Shown here one piece after another: positions 60,252-64,000 of a stretch of 64,000 bases of DNA (its first letter is position 1; every line of letters begins with the position of its first letter). Below the pieces are notes generated by a model, which was not told the origin of the DNA, searched no databases, and saw only the letters and a program-made list of their open reading frames with translations. The stretch covers positions 2,542,001 to 2,606,000 of the forward strand of contig JASGIB010000001.1 in the NCBI GenBank assembly GCA_047602125.1, given 5' to 3'. The translations under genes and the position numbers were made by a program. The stretch comes from Pseudoluteimonas sp047602125. GTDB taxonomy: Bacteria > Pseudomonadota > Gammaproteobacteria > Xanthomonadales > Xanthomonadaceae.

Positions 60252-60863
60252 ATGTCGCCAGAAGATTTCCGAGATGCGTTGGAAAGGCGTACAGACCAGG
60301 ATCTTGTTGAGCTGTGTTTGTATGGAGATCTCATTCCTTTTGTTTTTGAGGAAGACGAACAGGCATGGGATCGCTTTCGCCGAAGCGTTGGAGAAAGGCT
60401 GGGGACAGATGCGGCTCAAATTGCCGTTATAGGAAGCGGCCGGTTTGGGTTTAGCTTGAAACCTGGGGCAAATTTACGATCTTTTGTCGACACGTCAGAT
60501 ATAGACCTCATTATCGTCGATGCGGTCAAGTTCGATGAGTTGTGGGACAGATTGCTCACTGGTGTATATCCGCGGCCCCCTGTCAATGTGAATGGCTGGC
60601 TGAGGGAGTGCCAAAAAGAGCTCTTTACGGGATGGCTTACGCCAGTCGAAATCCGCCCCGATCGTCGAATTCACGGAAAAAAGGTGGACCCGCTTCTCCA
60701 ACTGACGCACGCGTGGTTTGAAACGCTAAAGGTCTCATCAGGGCTGGTTGCTAAAGCCCATGAAAAGATCAACGCTCGCCTGTACAGGACTTGGCGACAA
60801 GCTGAGCTTTACCACGCGCACAGTATTGCAGCGCTTCGCCAATCAATTTCGGAGCAGAATTAG
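60252..60863 (+). CDS. Nucleotidyltransferase-fold protein of a putative defence island
   Basis: 203-residue protein with a nucleotidyltransferase core: the GS motif in VIGSGRFGFSL (G61-S62) and the metal-binding D83-x-D85 in SDIDLIIVD. The fold is shared by minimal nucleotidyltransferases and many toxins or signal synthases. It is lower in GC than the genes to its left, which end at 60214. GGGGAG lies just before ATG 60252. It is directly followed (no gap) by a DUF262 gene, so the two form a unit. Its substrate is unknown; nucleotide transfer to DNA, RNA or protein is possible. Confidence 0.78.
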   Translation: MSPEDFRDALERRTDQDLVELCLYGDLIPFVFEEDEQAWDRFRRSVGERLGTDAAQIAVIGSGRFGFSLKPGANLRSFVDTSDIDLIIVDAVKFDELWDRLLTGVYPRPPVNVNGWLRECQKELFTGWLTPVEIRPDRRIHGKKVDPLLQLTHAWFETLKVSSGLVAKAHEKINARLYRTWRQAELYHAHSIAALRQSISEQN

Positions 60864-61817
60864 ATGAAGCACACTACGCGTCCGCAATCTATTGCTTGGT
60901 TCCAGGATCACTACCGGGCAGGACGGCTGACGTTGAGGCCGCCATTTCAACGCAAGCCGGTCTGGACAGATAAGCAACGAAGCGCTCTCATCGAATCGGC
61001 GCTTCTCAACATCCCTATTCCTGAAGTCTATGTCCAGGTGACTCATGCAGACGATGGAACTGAAGCATTCGGTGTGATTGATGGTCAACAGCGCTTAAGG
61101 ACGATTTTGCAGTTTGTCGGCTTGGAGCGGGACGATGATCAGGATGGCGTGAATAACAACAATTTTGTTTTGGCTGCGCTGCCGAACTCCTCGAAGTTCA
61201 AGGATACTTCGTTCGCGGACGTGCAAGGGGAGAGTAGAAAAGAGTTCTACCAGTACGAAATATGTGTGCGTTTTATCTACAGCGATGATCAGAAAGAAAT
61301 CGAGGATGTTTTTAAGCGGCTAAATAAGTTCATGATGCCGCTGAAGGCTCAGGAACTGCGAAATGCGACGTATCACGGGGCATTCGCTAAGCTGGCGGAG
61401 AATTTGGCGGATGACGATTATTGGGCGGTAAATCGGATTGTGAGCCCAGCGGCGATTAGGCGTATGTCAGATATTGAAATGATGAGTGATCTTTTGATTG
61501 GCCTGCTGCATGGCCCTCAAGGCGGCGCCGCAAAGATCATCGATTCATACTACGAACAATACGAGCAGTATGACGACGAGTTCCCAGATCAAACGAGAAT
61601 AAAGCGAACCTTCGAGCGAACGAAGGCATTTCTGGAGAATCTTTTTGGTGATGTCTCGGCTACGAGATGGGGCAATCGAGCGGACTTCTACTCTCTCTTT
61701 GTGGCGCTTGGTTCGTTGTTGGAGAAGGGCTCTATCGCAAAAGTCCAAGAGAAACATGTAAGGGATGCGCTCATCAGCTTTGCAGATCAAGTCGAACCGG
61801 AAATTGGAGGGAACTAA
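60864..61817 (+). CDS. DUF262-domain protein, C-terminus apparently frameshifted
   Basis: 317 residues as read. The N-terminal half carries the DUF262/GmrSD-N motifs PPFQRKPVW (26-34) and VIDGQQRLRTI (71-81), which place it with the ParB/DGQQR proteins found in GmrSD and SspE anti-phage enzymes. No DUF1524/HNH nuclease is seen. The frame stops at 61815, but the next frame continues to 61947 with a conserved-looking tail (AGVAGKYAKAIEKGSNDRAR, then HAVLVNLLSGF). This suggests one extra base between about 61790 and 61812. The ATG follows the nucleotidyltransferase stop directly. Confidence 0.8.
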   Translation: MKHTTRPQSIAWFQDHYRAGRLTLRPPFQRKPVWTDKQRSALIESALLNIPIPEVYVQVTHADDGTEAFGVIDGQQRLRTILQFVGLERDDDQDGVNNNNFVLAALPNSSKFKDTSFADVQGESRKEFYQYEICVRFIYSDDQKEIEDVFKRLNKFMMPLKAQELRNATYHGAFAKLAENLADDDYWAVNRIVSPAAIRRMSDIEMMSDLLIGLLHGPQGGAAKIIDSYYEQYEQYDDEFPDQTRIKRTFERTKAFLENLFGDVSATRWGNRADFYSLFVALGSLLEKGSIAKVQEKHVRDALISFADQVEPEIGGN

Positions 61818-62123
61818 TCGCGCAGGCGTAGCGGGAAAATATGCCAAAGCGATCGAAAAAGGTTCGAACGACCGAGCTAGGCGTGCCGATCGTCATGCAG
61901 TCTTGGTGAACTTGTTGAGTGGCTTCGTTAAGGGGCGTAAGGTTTAGGCGTTAACCTTGGGTCGAGAACTAGTCAGCAGGAAAATGGCGCTACGGGCCAG
62001 CGGCATGTTCGACGGTTTCCCACCTGCCGATCTGCTCAAATGCGGAAGTCCACGTCATAAGTCGCGTTCGCTGAGACAGCGCCTTGGCATGGTTCCATCC
62101 TCCTCACTTCTTTGGAACTTTTA

Positions 62124-63084
62124 ATGAGCTCCATCCGCACCCGCAAACGGCGCCATCCAGCTTTGGGTTTGCCCGCCACCCCTTCCCTTGAGCAAGGTGT
62201 ACGCGAGCCCTTTCCTGTCTGCCAACCGACGAAACATGTACAGCTCGTGATGGCCGATGCGCTCCAGTGGATGGTCGAGCGAGACGAATGCTCAGTACAT
62301 GCCATTGTCACCGACCCGCCCTATGGACTAATTGAATTTGATGAAGCGCAGCAATCCAAGTTGAGGGATGGTAAGGGCGGCGTCTGGAGGATGCCTCCCA
62401 GTTTCGATGGCAGCCAACGTGCGCCCCTGCCTCGCTTCACGACATTGACAGCCAAAGACCGGGAACGACTGACAACTTTCTTCCAAGCCTTCGCCTTTCA
62501 GGCGGCTCGGATCCTCGTTCCTGGTGGCCATCTCGTGATGGCATCGAATCCCTTAGTGTCCACAACCACGTTCGCCGCAATCGAGACCGGCGGTTTCGAG
62601 AAGCGAGGGGAATTGATCCGTGTGGTCAAAACCTTGCGCGGCGGCGATCGGCCAAAAGGATCCGAGGAAGACTATCCGGACGTTCTCGGTCATGCCGCGC
62701 TCTTGCTGGGAGCCATGGGGCATTTTCCGCAAGCCGATCGATCAGGACACTGTTGCCGCCAACCTCAAGAAATGGGGCACAGGTGGATTCCGGCGAATTT
62801 CCGAGGACGAACCCTTCCGTGATCTTGTTGAAGTAGCTCCAGCCAGAGCCCCTGAACGCGAGATTGCGCCTCACCCATCGATCAAGCCTCAGAGGTTGAT
62901 GCGTTACATCGTGCGCGGGGTACTCCCTCTTGGCAAAGGCGTTATTTATGACCCTTTCGCCGGCAGTGGTTCAACTCTTGCAGCCGCTAGCCACTTGGGC
63001 CTCAAAGCGATTGGTACCGAGCGTGACCTGACGTATTACGCTATGGCCGAACGCGCCATCCCGCGCCTCGCCAAGTTGGGCTGA
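62124..63084 (+). pseudogene. DNA adenine/cytosine-N4 methyltransferase, frameshifted
   Basis: Beta-type amino-methyltransferase: catalytic motif DPPYGL (D64) near the N terminus and the SAM-binding FAGSGST near the C terminus. The first frame runs to 62822 but loses homology after SEEDYPDV; the second frame resumes at SVMPRSCWEPWGIFRKP and runs to 63084. A single extra T at 62683/62684 (GTTCTC where GTCTC is expected) explains this. The corrected product would be about 319 residues. It probably protects DNA from the endonuclease encoded next (TGATG overlap). ATG 62124 is preferred over a TTG at 62112. Confidence 0.8.
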
Positions 63085-64000
63085 TGCTGACCCCCGACGA
63101 AATTCTTGAGTACATCGACAAGAACTTCACGGCTGGACGAAAGCGGAAGTTTTTGCCGGGCCTGTTGATTGCGTTCATTGAGTTTCTTCGCGCGTTGGAG
63201 GCTACAGGCGGCAAGTACGCGTCGCTCGCTGAGTTTTACAAGGACTTCCCGGAAGCCACTGAACGCGCAGGCGGCGGGGGCGTGAACACCTTTACGGTAA
63301 AGATTAAAGTCACGCATCCAAAGACGAAGAAAGTGCGGGAAACCACTGCGTCCATACGGCCGCATTACAACGCGATCGCAAATTGGTTTCGTTCCGACCA
63401 AAAACGTTTTGACTATCCAAGCTCCGCTCCCCATGCGACGCAGGCTTGGGTCGACTATAAGGACTGGATCGAAGCCATACTCTCCTACGACGACGCAACG
63501 CTCGATGGCTTGATAGCTAGAGCTAAGCTCTATGTTCTTGAGCACTTGCCGGCGCAGGACATTGACCCCGACACGGTCAGGCGTGAGCCGCCTGTGTTTC
63601 TCCTTTTCCTCCAAGACTTTGATCTGGCCAAGCAGGCCGGGGAAACCTCTGGCGCCGCGTATCAGGGCACAGTGTTCGGCTACATCCGCGCGGATGCGCC
63701 GCACTTGCAGGTTGAGGTGGGCAAGGTTCGTACTGGTTCTAAGCGTGAAAAGCGTGTCGGCGACATCGATGCTCGCGACGGCGACAGTCTGGTTCTCTCG
63801 GCTGAAGTAAAACAATTTGTGCTCGCGACGAAGGATATGCCCGACCTTGCTGAGTTCTCCCAGCTGATCGCCAAGCACAAAGCGCTCGGACTAGTAGTTG
63901 CTTTGGATTTCGAAACTGGAGTAGCCGAAGAACTCGAGAAAATGGGCTTGGCGCCGATCGCAAAATCCGATTTGATTGAGCGAGTGCGCATCTGGGATCC
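63084..64000 (+). CDS. Probable type II restriction endonuclease (cut by window end)
   Basis: At least 305 residues from ATG 63084, open to the window edge. A PD-(D/E)xK nuclease core is visible: D227 and D229 in VGDIDARDGD, then E241-V-K243 in SAEVKQF. The rest has no recognised domain. Its position directly behind a DNA methyltransferase with a one-base overlap makes it the restriction partner. GC is low compared with the core genome. Specificity cannot be told. Confidence 0.78.
   Translation, partial: MLTPDEILEYIDKNFTAGRKRKFLPGLLIAFIEFLRALEATGGKYASLAEFYKDFPEATERAGGGGVNTFTVKIKVTHPKTKKVRETTASIRPHYNAIANWFRSDQKRFDYPSSAPHATQAWVDYKDWIEAILSYDDATLDGLIARAKLYVLEHLPAQDIDPDTVRREPPVFLLFLQDFDLAKQAGETSGAAYQGTVFGYIRADAPHLQVEVGKVRTGSKREKRVGDIDARDGDSLVLSAEVKQFVLATKDMPDLAEFSQLIAKHKALGLVVALDFETGVAEELEKMGLAPIAKSDLIERVRIWD

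Noticed and set aside
60211..60432. 73-residue ORF starting at the icmF stop
   Set aside because: It is out of frame with and overlaps the nucleotidyltransferase gene, which has its own ribosome binding site and motifs.
61765..61947. Separate 60-residue gene after the DUF262 ORF
   Set aside because: It overlaps the end of the DUF262 frame and reads as its displaced C-terminus.

Overview
The window is a high-GC, gene-dense piece of chromosome from a gammaproteobacterium of the family Xanthomonadaceae/Lysobacteraceae (Xanthomonas, Lysobacter, Luteimonas and relatives). Diagnostic features are the acetylated arginine pathway (acetylornithine carbamoyltransferase, acetylcitrulline deacetylase and a fused N-acetylglutamate synthase/kinase), a DksA with a long Lys/Ala/Pro tail, FolE2, and short palindromic intergenic repeats of the kind common in this family. 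The genus cannot be fixed from the sequence alone.

Layout. 1-6.1 kb: partial epmB divergent from efp, then mtaD-like deaminase, ubiG, gph, a degenerate phytoene/squalene synthase-like gene and folE2. 6-13.2 kb: mostly minus strand, with a low-GC orphan, an M23 peptidase, pyrC, yidD, dksA (plus strand), an MFS exporter, sufE and cysS. 13.3-21 kb: an envelope protein gene, then an Arg-rich leader ORF and terminator in front of argF'-argG-argE'-argAB-argC-argH. 21-25.4 kb: tRNA-Pro(CGG), then hisS overlapping a histidine ammonia-lyase-family gene and a secreted phosphoesterase. 25.5-31.5 kb: a caspase-like protein, an EamA exporter and the methionine salvage genes mtnC-mtnD-mtnB in one overlapping minus-strand run, then an APC transporter and a Nudix hydrolase. 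31.6-39.8 kb: frameshifted serA divergent from a D-2-hydroxyglutarate dehydrogenase-like gene, acetyltransferases, a lipoprotein, the EF-P paralogue EfpL/YeiP, an SDR dehydrogenase and a PAS-GGDEF-EAL protein. 39.8-60.2 kb: branched-chain amino acid catabolism (liuE, liuD, liuC, liuB, thiolase, liuA, leucine dehydrogenase, icmF), interrupted by feoAB with its small Cys-rich partner, a bactofilin pair, a GloVer-repeat secreted protein and two Ala-rich lipoproteins. 60.2-64 kb: a lower-GC defence-like island with a nucleotidyltransferase, a DUF262 protein, a DNA methyltransferase and a PD-(D/E)xK endonuclease cut by the window edge.

How it works together. The arg block is a translationally coupled operon that makes arginine from glutamate through acetylated intermediates. 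The liu genes, Leu dehydrogenase, thiolase and IcmF feed leucine, isoleucine and valine carbon to acetyl-CoA, acetoacetate and butyryl-CoA. SerA and the neighbouring flavoprotein probably form a 2-hydroxyglutarate recycling pair. Many genes overlap by 4 nt, and several promoters place a TANNNT -10 element only 6-7 nt before the start codon, which suggests leaderless mRNAs.

The strongest leads are the Arg-rich leader/attenuator before argF', the nucleotidyltransferase-DUF262-methyltransferase-endonuclease island, a palindromic repeat pair inserted in frame inside icmF, the ammonia-lyase gene fused by overlap to hisS, and three +1-base frameshifts (serA, DUF262 protein, methyltransferase) that may be sequencing errors.
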